A DNA stretch of 64,000 nt from Methylobacterium gossipiicola (GCF_900113485.1 NZ_FOPM01000004.1:1-64000); one strand, 5' to 3'; shown: positions 6,437-17,442, counted from the first letter of the stretch. A program made the numbers and translations. Notes: generated from the letters alone by a model not told the origin.

Positions 6437-7570
6437 ATGGAAAGGATCACCGCCGTGCCGCATTCCCGGCAACCCTTGCGATCGTCGGCCGAGGCGGCCG
6501 CCTCGCTGGCGACCCTGCGCCGGGGGAATCAGCTGTTCGAGACGGAGCGCCGCCTCAACGCGGTTCTGAACAACGCGTCGGTATCGATCTTCCTCATGGA
6601 TGACCGGCAGCACTGCATCTACATGAACCGGGCGGCGGAGCAGCTCACGGGCTTCACCCTGACGGAAGTGCTGGAGCGCGATTGCCCGCTTCACGACATC
6701 GTGCACCACACCTATCCGGACGGACGTCCGTTTCCCCTGTCGGAATGCGCCATCGACCGGGCTTTCCCACAGAACAACCACGAGCGGGGCGAGGAGGTGT
6801 TCGTTCACGCCGACGGGCATTTCTATCCCGTGGGCTTCACCGCGAGCCCGATCCGGGACGATGAGGCCAACATCATCGGCACCATCATCGAGGTGCGGGA
6901 CATCAGTGAGGAGAAGGCGGCGGCCGAGCGGCAGCGCCTCCTCCTCAACGAGTTGAACCACCGGGTGAAGAATACGCTGGCGACGGTGCAATCCATCGCC
7001 GCCCAGACTTTTCGGGGTCAGACCGACGCGGCGGCGCGGAGCGTGTTCGATGCCCGGATGGTGGCCCTGTCCACGGCCCACAACGTCTTGGTGGCCGACA
7101 ATTGGGAGAGCGCCAGCCTGCGCAGCGTGACCGAGCGCGTGCTGGCGCCGCATCTCCTCGCCGAGATCGACCCGCACCGGTTCCGGATCGCGGGGCCGGA
7201 CGCTCGCCTGCATCCGAAGGTCGCCGTCACCCTATCGATGGCCCTGCACGAACTCATGACCAACGCGGCGAAGTACGGTGCCCTTTCGGTGCCCGAGGGC
7301 CACGTGTCGATCACCTGGACCCTCGCGCCCTTGGACGATGGGCGGCAGCGTCTCGACCTCACCTGGGAGGAGAACGGGGGGCCCGAGGTCACCCCTCCCT
7401 CGCGGAAGGGGTTCGGCTCACGGCTCATCGAACGTCAGCTGCCCATGGAATTCGATGGCACGGCGGAAATCGATTACCGCCGCGCGGGGCTGGTGTGCAG
7501 GCTCGAGATACCCCTGATCGCGTTGGGTTGGATGGGACAGGAACTGATCGCCGGGCAGGCGAGCCTATGA
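6437..7570 (+). CDS. PAS domain HWE-family sensor histidine kinase
   Basis: The 377-residue protein lacks a membrane segment and is probably a cytoplasmic sensor. A PAS domain (about 40-155) begins RRLNAVLNNASVSIFLMDD and ends in the PAC-like IIEVRDISEEKAAAERQR. The HWE kinase core follows with LNELNHRVKNTLATVQSIAA, phospho-acceptor His175, the N box ALHELMTNAAKYGALS, and the WEE of LTWEENGGP. HWE kinases in this order act in light, stress or general-stress pathways; the signal here is unknown. The stop overlaps the start of a receiver gene by four bases, so the two form an operon and probably a phosphorelay. Confidence 0.88.
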   Translation: MERITAVPHSRQPLRSSAEAAASLATLRRGNQLFETERRLNAVLNNASVSIFLMDDRQHCIYMNRAAEQLTGFTLTEVLERDCPLHDIVHHTYPDGRPFPLSECAIDRAFPQNNHERGEEVFVHADGHFYPVGFTASPIRDDEANIIGTIIEVRDISEEKAAAERQRLLLNELNHRVKNTLATVQSIAAQTFRGQTDAAARSVFDARMVALSTAHNVLVADNWESASLRSVTERVLAPHLLAEIDPHRFRIAGPDARLHPKVAVTLSMALHELMTNAAKYGALSVPEGHVSITWTLAPLDDGRQRLDLTWEENGGPEVTPPSRKGFGSRLIERQLPMEFDGTAEIDYRRAGLVCRLEIPLIALGWMGQELIAGQASL

Positions 7571-8031
7571 CGATGCTCAACGGACGGCGGGTGCTCCTCG
7601 TCGAGGACGAAAGTCTGGTGGCCATGCTGGCCGAGGACATGCTGACGGATCTCGGCTGCGAGGTCGTCATCGCCATGCGCCTCGACAAGGCCCTCGATCT
7701 CGCGCGCACGGGGACGTTCGACGCCGCCGTGCTCGATGTGAACCTCGGGGATGCCCGCAGCTATCCCGTGGCGGACGTGCTGTTCGAGCGCGCCCTGCCG
7801 TTCCTGTTCGCCACCGGCTACGGTGTTCAGGGGCTGGAGCCGGTCTATCAGGACGTCCCGGTGCTGCAGAAGCCCTACCAGCAGCGTCCGATGCAGCATC
7901 TGCTTTGCCGTCTGCTCGCCTGCGAGACGCCGCCCCGGAAGCGGACCGATCCCTTGCGGAGTCTCGGCTGCGCCTGTGTCGCGCAGACATCGCCCTCCGC
8001 CCCGACGTTTCGTGCGGATACGCCGATCTGA
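7567..8031 (+). CDS. Stand-alone response-regulator receiver protein
   Basis: The 154-residue protein has one receiver domain and no output domain. It shows the acidic pocket (LLVEDES, residues 11-17), phospho-acceptor Asp57 in AVLDVNLGD, the Thr of LFATGYG and the Lys of VLQKPY. The C-terminal 35 residues are a basic, Ser/Pro-rich tail. Its ATG overlaps the kinase stop (ATGA), so it is translationally coupled to the HWE kinase and is its likely partner. As a single-domain receiver it may act by protein contact, as phosphate sink or as a relay to another factor. Confidence 0.88.
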   Translation: MTMLNGRRVLLVEDESLVAMLAEDMLTDLGCEVVIAMRLDKALDLARTGTFDAAVLDVNLGDARSYPVADVLFERALPFLFATGYGVQGLEPVYQDVPVLQKPYQQRPMQHLLCRLLACETPPRKRTDPLRSLGCACVAQTSPSAPTFRADTPI

Positions 8032-8132
8032 AATCTCGACCGGGACCGGCGCTTCCTTCCGTCGCCGGATCGCCCCCTGTCAGGATCGGCGACGATTGCT
8101 ATCCTCCCGGGCTTGAAACCACGGGATACACC

Positions 8133-8408
8133 ATGAGCGTCACCCTCCTGGGGGTTACGACCCTCGCGTTCCTGTTTCCCGCCCCGGCGGAACGGCCGGC
8201 TTTGCCCGACCCTCCGCGCGGGACCGGATGGGCCATCGCCGCCGTGGCGGTGTTCCTCGGTCTCGTCACCCTGGTACCCTTGAGCCTCGCCCTCGCCGAC
8301 AAGTGGATGATGGAGGCCCATGCCGCCGAGTGCCGGGCAAAGGGGGGGCGCATCGTCCACGCCTCGGCCGATGGCCGCGCCTATCGCTGCGAACCGGCGA
8401 CGCCATGA
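8133..8408 (+). CDS. Small membrane protein of unknown function
   Basis: This 91-residue protein has two hydrophobic stretches (about 3-14 and 31-53, the latter WAIAAVAVFLGLVTLVPLSL). A hydrophilic C-terminus carries two Cys and a GGRIVHAS stretch. No family was recognised. Its stop overlaps the start of the beta-lactamase gene by four bases, so the two are probably co-translated. It could be an accessory membrane factor, but nothing in the sequence shows this. Confidence 0.55.
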   Translation: MSVTLLGVTTLAFLFPAPAERPALPDPPRGTGWAIAAVAVFLGLVTLVPLSLALADKWMMEAHAAECRAKGGRIVHASADGRAYRCEPATP

Positions 8409-9220
8409 GATTTCACCGCCTCGTCCTAGCCGCCCTCGCCGGGCTGGCAGCCCCGGCCCCACTCGCGGCCCGAACGCTCTGCACCCTGGTGACGGATGCC
8501 GCCAACGGCGCGGTGTTGCGGGAGGAGGGCGATTGCCGGACACGGGTGACGCCGGCCTCGACGTTCAAGATTCCCCTGGCGGTGATCGGCTTCGAGGCGG
8601 GCGTGCTCACCGACGCCCACATGCCGGTCTTCGACTTCAAGCCGGGCTATCCCGATTGGGGCGGCCCAGCCTGGCACGCGCCCACCGACCCGACGCGCTG
8701 GCTCGCCTATTCCGTGGTCTGGTATTCGCAGATCGTGGCGCACCGCCTCGGCCGCGCCAAGCTCCAAGCCGAGACCGCCCGCCTCGGCTTCGGCAACGCC
8801 GATTTCTCCGGCGATCCGGGGCAGGATAACGGCCTCGACCGGGCCTGGATCATGTCGTCGCTCAAAGTCTCGCCGACCGAACAGGTCGCCTTCCTGCGCC
8901 GCCTCGCCACCCGAACCCTGCCGGTCTCGGCCCATACCCTCGACGAAACCTTGAAGATCGTGACCATGAGCCCCGCCGGGGACGGCTGGACCCTGCACGG
9001 CAAGACCGGCACGGCGTTCCCACGCAGGGCCGACGGCGATTTCGACGAGGCCCGCGCCTATGGCTGGTATGTCGGCTGGGCGGAGAAGGACGGCTGGACC
9101 CTGGTGTTCGCTCGCCTCGATCAGGACGAGGTCAAACTGCCGGTCCCCGGAGGCACGCGGGTCCGGGCGGAATTCATGGCAGGCTGGCCGGCGCTCGCGC
9201 GGTCCCTGGGGTATCCCTGA
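8405..9220 (+). CDS. Class D (OXA-type) beta-lactamase family protein
   Basis: This is a serine beta-lactamase of class D, predicted to hydrolyse beta-lactams in the periplasm. The N-terminal signal peptide is MRFHRLVLAALAGLAAPAPL. The class D motifs are present in order: STFK at 52-55 with the nucleophilic Ser and carbamylated-type Lys, SVV at 103-105, FGN at 129-131 in place of the more usual YGN, and KTG at 200-202. The helix SSLKVSPTEQVAFL is also typical. At 271 residues the length is normal. It follows a small membrane-protein gene with an ATGA overlap. GC content matches its neighbours, so it looks resident rather than newly acquired. Substrate range cannot be judged. Confidence 0.9.
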   Translation: MRFHRLVLAALAGLAAPAPLAARTLCTLVTDAANGAVLREEGDCRTRVTPASTFKIPLAVIGFEAGVLTDAHMPVFDFKPGYPDWGGPAWHAPTDPTRWLAYSVVWYSQIVAHRLGRAKLQAETARLGFGNADFSGDPGQDNGLDRAWIMSSLKVSPTEQVAFLRRLATRTLPVSAHTLDETLKIVTMSPAGDGWTLHGKTGTAFPRRADGDFDEARAYGWYVGWAEKDGWTLVFARLDQDEVKLPVPGGTRVRAEFMAGWPALARSLGYP

Positions 9221-9320
9221 TTCTTCCATTGAACAGAGAAAAACTTCTTCACGACACGTTCTGCGTGCGACCAAGGCGAAGGTTTGGGTTGGCCCTCGCC
9301 TCAAAGATCGAAATTCGTTC

Positions 9321-9764
9321 ATGACCTTCATCAGCGTTACACGGCTGCGCCTGCGGTCGATCCGCCATCTGCCGGGCTTCGCATGGTTCGCCGTCCGATC
9401 CCGCAATCAAGCCAGCGGCGCCGCCGGCTTTCGCGGTGGAGCGGTCCTCGCCGACCGCCGCTGGACGTTCTGGACCGTCACGGCCTGGGACAATCGCGAC
9501 AGCATGCGGGACTACATGACGACGGGGCCGCATCGCAGCGTCATGCCGCGTCTGGCGGCTTGGTGCGACGAGGCCTCCATCGTGCACTGGGATCAGGCAC
9601 ACGCAGAGCTTCCAACCTGGGCAGAGGCCGACCGGCGTATGCGAACCGAGGGGCGCCCCTCGAAGGTGCATCGGCCCGGCGAACACCATGCGGCCCTGAG
9701 CTTCCCCCCGCCCCGTGAAACCGGGGCGGCGCCGATCATGCCAGCGGGGCGCGCGAAGGCTTAG
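9321..9764 (+). CDS. Conserved protein, antibiotic-biosynthesis-monooxygenase/DUF3291-like
   Basis: The 147-residue protein shows the pattern of small ferredoxin-like-fold proteins. ISVTRLRLRS opens the first strand, RWTFWTVTAWDNRDSMRDYM gives the strand-helix pair, and HRSVMPRLAAWCDEASIVHW closes the domain. Such proteins resemble the antibiotic-biosynthesis-monooxygenase and DUF3291 families, but no enzymatic residue can be pointed to. The C-terminal 40 residues are poorly ordered in composition. The gene converges on cinA and overlaps its 3' end by 29 bases. Confidence 0.55.
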   Translation: MTFISVTRLRLRSIRHLPGFAWFAVRSRNQASGAAGFRGGAVLADRRWTFWTVTAWDNRDSMRDYMTTGPHRSVMPRLAAWCDEASIVHWDQAHAELPTWAEADRRMRTEGRPSKVHRPGEHHAALSFPPPRETGAAPIMPAGRAKA

Positions 9765-10248
9765 CGGATTCTAACAGCCCCAGGGCATCCGCGACCGCAC
9801 GCCGCCGGATCTCGGCCCGGTCCAAGTCGCCATAGCGGCGTTCCAGATGCCGCGTCGGTTCCCCCGTCGCCGCGAGGCCGAAATGTACGAGCCCCACAGG
9901 CTTCTCGGTACTGCCGCCGCCCGGACCCGCGATACCGGTGATCGCCGCCGCCACGGTCGCGCGAGACCGGTCCAATGCGCCCTCAGCCATGGCACGGGCC
10001 GTGGCTTCGCTGACGGCGCCGTAGGCATCGATGAGTTCGAGCGGCACGCCGAGGCAGTCGGATTTCGCCGCGTTCGAATAGGTGACGAAGCCGCGCTCAA
10101 AGACGGCGGAGGAGCCCGGCACGGCGGTGATCAGCCCGGCGACGAGGCCGCCGGTGCAGGATTCCGCCGTCGCGATGGTGACGCCCGCCGCCGCGCAGGC
10201 GGCGACCAGCCGCTCCGCACGCGCCAGGAGGGCGGGATCGTCGATCAC
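9736..10248 (-). CDS. cinA: CinA-family nicotinamide-nucleotide amidohydrolase
   Basis: This is the stand-alone amidase domain of the CinA/PncC family, which turns NMN into NaMN and ammonia in pyridine nucleotide salvage. At 170 residues it has the usual length. Signature stretches are [49 protein letters not shown] and [17 protein letters not shown]. There is no N-terminal molybdopterin-binding-like domain. It starts just where ispF ends (four-base overlap), giving the minus-strand order ispD-ispF-cinA, common in related genomes. Confidence 0.88.
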   Translation of the reverse strand: MIDDPALLARAERLVAACAAAGVTIATAESCTGGLVAGLITAVPGSSAVFERGFVTYSNAAKSDCLGVPLELIDAYGAVSEATARAMAEGALDRSRATVAAAITGIAGPGGGSTEKPVGLVHFGLAATGEPTRHLERRYGDLDRAEIRRRAVADALGLLESAKPSRAPLA

Positions 10249-10778
10249 GAACGGCGCTCGGAGGTCTCGGCGGCGGTGTCGATTTCGATCTCGGGCAGGC
10301 GCACGGTGGCGGCGGCCTGGGCGGCCAGGCCCTCGGCGCGACCGACGAAGCCGAGCTTCTCCGTGGTGGTGGCCTTGATGGAGACGGACGAGAGCGGCAC
10401 GCCAGCGATCTCGGCGATGCGGGCACGGATCGCCTCGCGGTGGGCGCCGATGCGGGGAGCTTCGGCCAGGACGGTGATGTCGAGGTGATCGATTCTACCG
10501 CCGCGTGCCCGCACCAACTCGCAGGCATGCGCGAGGAAGCGGTCGGACGACGCGCCGCGCCACTGCTCGTCGGAGGGCGGGAAATGGGTTCCGATATCGC
10601 CGTCCGCGATGGCGCCCAACAGGGCGTCCGTCAGGGCGTGCAGGGCAACGTCACCGTCCGAATGGGCGAGCACGCCCCGGTCGGCGGGAATGCGGATGCC
10701 GCCGAGCCAGACATGGTCGCCTTCCGTGAAGGCATGAACGTCGAAGCCGGTACCGAGGCGGGTGAGGTAGCTGGTCAT
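10245..10778 (-). CDS. ispF: 2-C-methyl-D-erythritol 2,4-cyclodiphosphate synthase
   Basis: IspF cyclises CDP-methylerythritol 2-phosphate with release of CMP in the MEP isoprenoid pathway. The metal-binding [40 protein letters not shown] and the closing [14 protein letters not shown] are all present. It is 177 residues, slightly longer than usual because of an acidic C-terminal tail. Many alphaproteobacteria fuse IspD and IspF into one protein. Here IspF has its own start and lies 56 bases downstream of ispD on the minus strand, so the two are separate proteins of one operon. Confidence 0.93.
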   Translation of the reverse strand: MTSYLTRLGTGFDVHAFTEGDHVWLGGIRIPADRGVLAHSDGDVALHALTDALLGAIADGDIGTHFPPSDEQWRGASSDRFLAHACELVRARGGRIDHLDITVLAEAPRIGAHREAIRARIAEIAGVPLSSVSIKATTTEKLGFVGRAEGLAAQAAATVRLPEIEIDTAAETSERRS

Positions 10779-10834
10779 GGGGGCTCCAGTTTTGGGGGCT
10801 CCAGCCGGGCCGGTCTCGCGGGAACGGACGTTCC

Positions 10835-11569
10835 TTACGCGGGGACGGCCCCGGAGAAATCACGGTCGGCGTCGATGAGGTCGGAGGGTTGGGTGATCTT
10901 GCGGTTGCGCGGGTCGCCATCGAACACCACCACGGGGAGGCCGGCCCATTCGGCGAGCGCCCCGTCGTCGGTGAAACCGTCGAGCCCCGCCGCGCCCGCC
11001 GCGCGGTGGGCATCGAGGAGGCTCCGGAAGGCGAAGGCCTGGGGCGTCTGAACCGCGCGCAAGTGTGCCCGGTCGGGCGTTTCCACCACACGGCCGATGC
11101 CCGGCGCCACGGCCTCGACGCGCTTGACCGTATCGGTGACGGCGATGCCCGGCACCGCCGCGCCGTAATCGTTGCCAGCCGCCAATGCCCGGTCGATGAG
11201 GGCGGTGTCGACATGCGGCCGGGCCGCGTCGTGGACGAGGACGAGATCGGGCGCCGAAGTCGTCAGGGCTTCGAGGCCGGCCCGCACGGAAAGCTGGCGC
11301 GTGGCGCCGCCCGGCACCGGCGTCCGCAGCTTGGCACGGGCGGCGGGCGTCAAGTCGGCGACGCATTCGTGGTAGAACGATTCGGCGTCCGGCGCGATCA
11401 CGGGCTGGATGGCGGCGATGCCGTCATGGGCCGCCAGGGCCGCGAGGGTCCGCGTCAAGACAGCCTGCCCGCCGACGCGCCGATATTGCTTGGGCACGTC
11501 GCCGCCGATGCGGATTCCGCGACCGGCCGCGACCACCACTGCCGCCGCCTGAAACGCGGTGCCGGACAT
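10835..11569 (-). CDS. ispD: 2-C-methyl-D-erythritol 4-phosphate cytidylyltransferase
   Basis: IspD transfers CMP from CTP to methylerythritol 4-phosphate, the third step of the MEP pathway. The nucleotide-binding [21 protein letters not shown] region opens the protein. It is followed by [31 protein letters not shown], and DTVKRVEAV with the conserved Lys near TVKR. The length of 244 residues is normal for a stand-alone enzyme. It leads the minus-strand operon ispD-ispF-cinA and is divergent from dusB, with a strong hairpin in the gap. Confidence 0.92.
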   Translation of the reverse strand: MSGTAFQAAAVVVAAGRGIRIGGDVPKQYRRVGGQAVLTRTLAALAAHDGIAAIQPVIAPDAESFYHECVADLTPAARAKLRTPVPGGATRQLSVRAGLEALTTSAPDLVLVHDAARPHVDTALIDRALAAGNDYGAAVPGIAVTDTVKRVEAVAPGIGRVVETPDRAHLRAVQTPQAFAFRSLLDAHRAAGAAGLDGFTDDGALAEWAGLPVVVFDGDPRNRKITQPSDLIDADRDFSGAVPA

Positions 11570-11648
11570 CGTAACGCTCCCGCGCGAGGGTGGGGTCCCG
11601 AATTGGACCGAGCCCTGCGTTTAAGCGGGGCATAGCCTGAAATCAAAT

Positions 11649-11679
11649 CGCGTCGGGCGCTTGCGCCCGACGCGGTTTT
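11649..11679. promoter_or_regulatory. Perfect 11-bp hairpin followed by TTTT, upstream of dusB
   Basis: CGCGTCGGGCG (11649-11659) pairs perfectly with 11664-11674 around CTTG, and GTTTTG follows. The shape is that of an intrinsic terminator on the plus strand. Yet it lies between two divergent genes and ends 24 bases before the dusB ATG. It may be an attenuator in the dusB-ntrBC leader, or end transcription from upstream. Confidence 0.5.
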
Positions 11680-11697
11680 GTCTATTCGTTGAGCACA

Positions 11698-12744
11698 ATG
11701 GTCGATGATGATTATTTGAGCGTTCTGCGCTCGCCCCGAACGGAAGCGTACGCCGCTGGATCGCGGCCGACGCCGGTTCTCCTCGCGCCCCTCTCCGGCG
11801 TCACCGACGTCCATATGCGGCGCATCGCGCGACGCTGCGGCGCCAGCGCCGTCGTATCCGAGATGGTGGCGGCGGCGGAGTTCGCGCGCGGCAGCGTCGA
11901 AGCCACCTTGCGGGCCGAGGGCGGCGGGGTCGATCCCCACGTGGTCCAACTCGCCGGCTGCGCACCCGAGCCCATGGCCGAGGCCGCGCGCCTCGCGCAA
12001 GGCGCCGGCGCGGCGATCATCGACATCAACATGGGCTGCCCGGCCAAAGCCGTGACCGGCGGCGCCGCGGGTTCGGCGCTCATGCGCGACCTCGAGGGGG
12101 CCACCCGCATCCTCGCCGCCGTGCGCAACGCGGTCTCCATCCCGGTGACCGTGAAGATGCGCCTCGGCTGGGATCATGCCAGCCTCAACGCCGCCGAACT
12201 CGCGCGGCGGGCGGAAGGTCTCGGCCTCGACGCCGTCACCGTCCACGGTCGCACCCGGCAGCAATTCTACAAGGACAGTGCCGATTGGGGCGCCATCCGC
12301 GCGGTGGTGGAGGCGGTGTCGATCCCCGTCATCGCCAACGGCGACGTCACCACCCTCGAAGAGGCCCGCACCTGCCTCGCGCGCTCGGGTGCCGCCGGGG
12401 TGATGATCGGTCGCGCCGCCGTGGGCCGCCCCTGGCTCGTCGGCGTCATCGCGGCCGGGCTCGCCGGTCGCGACGCCCCGAGCTTGCGCGCGGCCGACAA
12501 GGCGGCGCTCGCCATCGCGCATTACGAGGGGCTGCTCGCCCTCTACGGAATCCGCATGGGTGTGCGCCACGCCCGCAAGCATCTCGCCGCCTATGCGGAA
12601 GCCGGCGGTGGCCTATCGGCGGAGGCCCGCACGCGGCTCCTCACCACCACGGACCCCGCCCTGGTGGTCGCCCTCCTGGCGGCGGCCTTCGATGCGGACG
12701 CATGGGATCGGCAGGCGATGGAACGGCGAGGGGAGGCGGCATGA
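11698..12744 (+). CDS. dusB: tRNA dihydrouridine synthase DusB (NifR3 family)
   Basis: This flavoenzyme reduces specific uridines in tRNA to dihydrouridine with [24 protein letters not shown] and VSEMVAA open the TIM barrel. [10 protein letters not shown] carries the catalytic Cys, and [20 protein letters not shown] and [13 protein letters not shown] follow. ATG at 11698 gives 348 residues; a TTG at 11689 is an alternative start. The stop overlaps the ntrB start (ATGA). The arrangement dusB-ntrB-ntrC is the classical nifR3-ntrBC operon of alphaproteobacteria, so its transcription is shared with nitrogen control. Confidence 0.93.
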   Translation: MVDDDYLSVLRSPRTEAYAAGSRPTPVLLAPLSGVTDVHMRRIARRCGASAVVSEMVAAAEFARGSVEATLRAEGGGVDPHVVQLAGCAPEPMAEAARLAQGAGAAIIDINMGCPAKAVTGGAAGSALMRDLEGATRILAAVRNAVSIPVTVKMRLGWDHASLNAAELARRAEGLGLDAVTVHGRTRQQFYKDSADWGAIRAVVEAVSIPVIANGDVTTLEEARTCLARSGAAGVMIGRAAVGRPWLVGVIAAGLAGRDAPSLRAADKAALAIAHYEGLLALYGIRMGVRHARKHLAAYAEAGGGLSAEARTRLLTTTDPALVVALLAAAFDADAWDRQAMERRGEAA

Positions 12745-13880
12745 CGGGCCGGGACGAGTTCGACGCGCCGCCCAAGGGCGCCCCCACGAGCGCGGCGGTC
12801 ATCAACGCCCTGCCGCTGCCGGTGCTCACCATCGGGGCGGACGACCATATCCTGCACGTGAACCATGCGGCCGAACTGTTCTTCGACCATTCGGCGCGGC
12901 TGATGCAGCGGCGGCGCTTGACCGATATCATTCCGTTCGCCTCGCCGATCTCGGCCCTGGTGGCGGAGGTGCGTCGGCGCCGCGCCAGCGTCAGCGAATA
13001 CGGGGTCGAACTCGTGCAGCCGCGCTCGGGGCAGGAGCGCAGCGTCGACGTGTTCGCGACGCCCCTCGGAGACGATGCCGGCCCGGTGGTCCTCATGCTC
13101 CAAGAGCGCACCATCGCCGACAAGATGACCCGGCAACTCACCCACCGGGGAGCGGCCCGCTCCATGGTGGCGCTCGGCGCCATGCTGGCCCACGAGATCA
13201 AGAACCCGCTGGCCGGCATCCGGGGGGCCGCCCAGCTCCTCGAGCAATCGGCCAACGACGAGGATCGTCTCCTCACACGCCTCATCTGCGACGAATCCGA
13301 CCGGATCGTCCGCATCGTCGAGCGCATGGAGCTGTTCGGCGACGAGCGCCCCGTGGAGCGCACCGCCGTCAACGTCCACGGCGTCCTCGATCAGGTGAAG
13401 CGCTCGGCCCAGTCGGGCTTCGCCCGTCACATTCGCTTCGTCGAAACCTACGATCCGTCCCTGCCGCCCGTGCGGGCCAACCGCGACCAATTGATTCAGG
13501 TGATCCTCAACCTTGTGAAGAACGCCGCCGAGGCTATCGGGGCCGATACGGTCGACGGCGAGATCACCCTCTCGACGGCCTTCCGCACGGGTCTGCGCCT
13601 GCAGATTCCGGGCTCGCGCGAGCGTGTCAGCCTCCCCATCGAGGTCGCGGTGCGCGACAACGGTCCAGGCGTCACCGCCGACCTGCTGCCCGACCTGTTC
13701 GACCCGTTCGTCACCACCAAGGCGCAGGGCTCCGGCCTGGGACTTGCCTTGGTGGCCAAGATCGTCGGCGATCACGGCGGCATCGTGGAATGCGATCCCG
13801 CCCCGCGCCGCACCACCTTCCGCATCCTCCTTCCCATGTCGAGCGCCCGCGACGGGCGCGAATCCAGCGCGGAGCTGTAG
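12741..13880 (+). CDS. ntrB: Nitrogen regulation sensor histidine kinase NtrB
   Basis: NtrB (379 residues) is the cytoplasmic kinase/phosphatase that sets NtrC phosphorylation according to nitrogen status signalled by PII protein. A PAS-like domain fills about 18-125. The HisKA domain has [17 protein letters not shown] with phospho-acceptor His151. The ATPase domain has the N box around 253-265 ([13 protein letters not shown]), DNGPG at 306-310 and GSGLGLAL from 330. There is no membrane segment. It overlaps dusB by four bases and is followed nine bases later by ntrC. Confidence 0.95.
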   Translation: MTGRDEFDAPPKGAPTSAAVINALPLPVLTIGADDHILHVNHAAELFFDHSARLMQRRRLTDIIPFASPISALVAEVRRRRASVSEYGVELVQPRSGQERSVDVFATPLGDDAGPVVLMLQERTIADKMTRQLTHRGAARSMVALGAMLAHEIKNPLAGIRGAAQLLEQSANDEDRLLTRLICDESDRIVRIVERMELFGDERPVERTAVNVHGVLDQVKRSAQSGFARHIRFVETYDPSLPPVRANRDQLIQVILNLVKNAAEAIGADTVDGEITLSTAFRTGLRLQIPGSRERVSLPIEVAVRDNGPGVTADLLPDLFDPFVTTKAQGSGLGLALVAKIVGDHGGIVECDPAPRRTTFRILLPMSSARDGRESSAEL

Positions 13881-13889
13881 AGCAGCCTC

Positions 13890-15353
<1,464 letters not shown>

Positions 15354-15579
15354 GGCTGTGGCCGGCGTTCGGGCAACGATGCCGTGATCGCGTATCCGCG
15401 TCGGGATGATCGACCCGCGCGGACGCGTTCATAACAGGTCGGGTCGAAGGGGCTTTACCGCTCCCTTTCGTATCGGCACGGGTCGGCCCCATATGGGGGA
15501 TGGTGCTTCGGCGCCACGCCTCCGGCCCGGCTCGAACCCGTGCCGGGGGCTGCCCCCCGACTTCTCCATCTGGAGCCTC

Positions 15580-16953
15580 ATGCGTCTTCCCACACGCCGC
15601 CGCCCGGTCCAGGGCGACCAAACCGTCATGCGGCTGGCGCAGAGCGCCTCCGGGCGGCGTTCCCTCGTGCTCCACCTCGTCATCGTGCTGGTGCTGCTCG
15701 CCACCGCCCAGGGGTTCGACGGCTCGACCCACACGGTCAATCACTGGATCGTCCTCGTCATCTACGCCGTGTGCTCCATCTGCCTCGGCATCGCCGATTG
15801 GCGGGAGGCCTATCGCGGCCAGCGCCTGGAATACGGCGGCACCGATCCGGAAACCTCGGCCGACCCCGAATGGCTCGCCTGGACGGCGACGCTGCTGAAT
15901 GCCGGTGTCGCCCTGTTCCTCGTGGTCGAGCACATGCTCGTCGGCGCCGTGGAGACCGGGGAGACCGCCACGGCGGTAAGCCGGCTTCCCGCTTTCCTGC
16001 TCCTGCTCCAGACGGGCCTGAGCATGCGGGTCCTCCACACGGCGGTGTTCGCCTGCCTCGTCAGCCTCGCCTGGGGCGGAACCATCCTCCTCGTCCTCGT
16101 CGACCCCGACAGCGCGCTCCTCGGCCCGCACGTCACCCTCGCGGAGGAGGTCCCGGGCCTCCTCACCTTCATGGCCGCGAGTCTCGTGGTCATAGACGGC
16201 GTGCGGCGCCTACGCTCGGCCGTGACCACCGCCCTGCGGATGGAACGGGAGCGCACGGCCCTGGCGCGGTTCGTGCCCACCCGCGTCGTCGGCGACTTGG
16301 AGAGCCCCGGCGTCGAGACGGTGCGCTCGCGCCATGCCTGCCTGTTCGCCCTCGACCTGCGCGGCTTTTCCGCCTTCACCCGTGCCCATGCGCAGGAGGA
16401 GGTGGTCCGCGCCCTCCTCGACGTCCGCGCCCTGACCCACGAGACGGTGACGGAGCATGGCGGCATCGTCGACAAGTACGTGGGCGACGGCATCCTGGCA
16501 CAGTTCGTCACCGGGCGGCCGCAGGCCCAGGCCCATGCCGCCCTCGCCTGTGGCCGCGCCATTCTCATGCGCCTCGCCACCCTGAATGAAGAGCGTGCCC
16601 GCGAAGGCCGGCCGATCCTGCGGATCACCATGGCGCTGCATTGCGGCGAAGTGCTGGTCGGGGTGTTCGACGACGGTCACCGCGCCGAATTCACCGTACT
16701 CGGACAGGCGATGAACACACTTGCGCGGATCGAGTCTCAGGCCAAGGCCCAGAACCTGAGGCTCGCGGTCTCCAACACCTTCCTGCAGCTCCTCGGCCCG
16801 GCGGTCCGCTCGGAACTGACCCTGACGCCGATGCCGCCTTCCGACTGCGAGGACACCCGCGATCTCACGCTCTTCGCCGTGAGCTGGCCGGAGGCGCAGC
16901 GTCAGCCCCAGCGCGTTCCGGCGGCCTGGGGCAGTGGCATCGGTGGGTTGTAA
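15580..16953 (+). CDS. Membrane class III adenylate/guanylate cyclase
   Basis: The 457-residue protein has several predicted membrane segments in its first half, such as SLVLHLVIVLVLLATA, HWIVLVIYAVCSICLGIA and AVFACLVSLAWGGTILLVLV. A class III cyclase homology domain forms the second half. LFALDLRGFSAFTRAHA and VDKYVGDGILAQF carry the two metal-binding Asp, and GHRAEFTVLGQAMNTLARIE follows. It probably makes cAMP or cGMP at the membrane. The start at 15580 is preferred because GGAG lies just upstream; the frame is open back to 15406. It sits between ntrC and ntrY but shows no link to nitrogen sensing. Confidence 0.8.
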   Translation: MRLPTRRRPVQGDQTVMRLAQSASGRRSLVLHLVIVLVLLATAQGFDGSTHTVNHWIVLVIYAVCSICLGIADWREAYRGQRLEYGGTDPETSADPEWLAWTATLLNAGVALFLVVEHMLVGAVETGETATAVSRLPAFLLLLQTGLSMRVLHTAVFACLVSLAWGGTILLVLVDPDSALLGPHVTLAEEVPGLLTFMAASLVVIDGVRRLRSAVTTALRMERERTALARFVPTRVVGDLESPGVETVRSRHACLFALDLRGFSAFTRAHAQEEVVRALLDVRALTHETVTEHGGIVDKYVGDGILAQFVTGRPQAQAHAALACGRAILMRLATLNEERAREGRPILRITMALHCGEVLVGVFDDGHRAEFTVLGQAMNTLARIESQAKAQNLRLAVSNTFLQLLGPAVRSELTLTPMPPSDCEDTRDLTLFAVSWPEAQRQPQRVPAAWGSGIGGL

Positions 16954-17074
16954 TCCCGCATGTCGCGTGCGGGGCGACACGTCGTGCCGGGAAAAGGCAC
17001 CCTATATCAGTATCACAGAGAGACAAACGCACCGGATTGCCGGCGCGGACTGATTAAGGGACAAAGACAAAGCC

Positions 17075-17332
17075 ATGACGAACCGTATCGCTACCCTCGC
17101 CACCGCCCTCGTTCTTGGCGTTGCTTCCATCTCGTCGGCCATGGCCTTCGAGCGGCCGGCCCGCTACACGGGCTTTGCCAACGACATCGAAACGACGGGC
17201 ACGATCGACGTCGCGCCGCAGTCGCGGTCGCCCTATAGCTGCCCGATGAGCTCGGCCGCCGAGGGCAACGCCAACCAGCAGAACTTCCCCGTGCAGCAAT
17301 ACGGCCAGACCTCGGGCGGGAACCGCTGCTGA
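17075..17332 (+). CDS. Small secreted protein of unknown function
   Basis: The 85-residue protein has a clear signal peptide (TLATALVLGVASISSAMA, cleavage before FERPARY). The mature part is short, polar and Gln/Asn/Ser-rich with two Cys, ending YGQTSGGNRC. No family was recognised. The stop is followed by a 110-base gap and a strong shared terminator before the convergent transporter gene. Confidence 0.6.
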   Translation: MTNRIATLATALVLGVASISSAMAFERPARYTGFANDIETTGTIDVAPQSRSPYSCPMSSAAEGNANQQNFPVQQYGQTSGGNRC

Positions 17333-17442
17333 TCGGATCCGCGCGGGAAGCCCCTCGCCGCTGAAAGTCTTCCCTCAACGCCACCGGGGCCGCCTTCCAG
17401 GGCTCTGCTGAGCCCCAAGGGCACCGGCGATCATCGAATCGG

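Noticed and set aside
8405-9220. Recently acquired resistance gene
   Set aside because: The class D gene has base composition like its neighbours, couples to a resident small gene and has no insertion sequence or integron near it.
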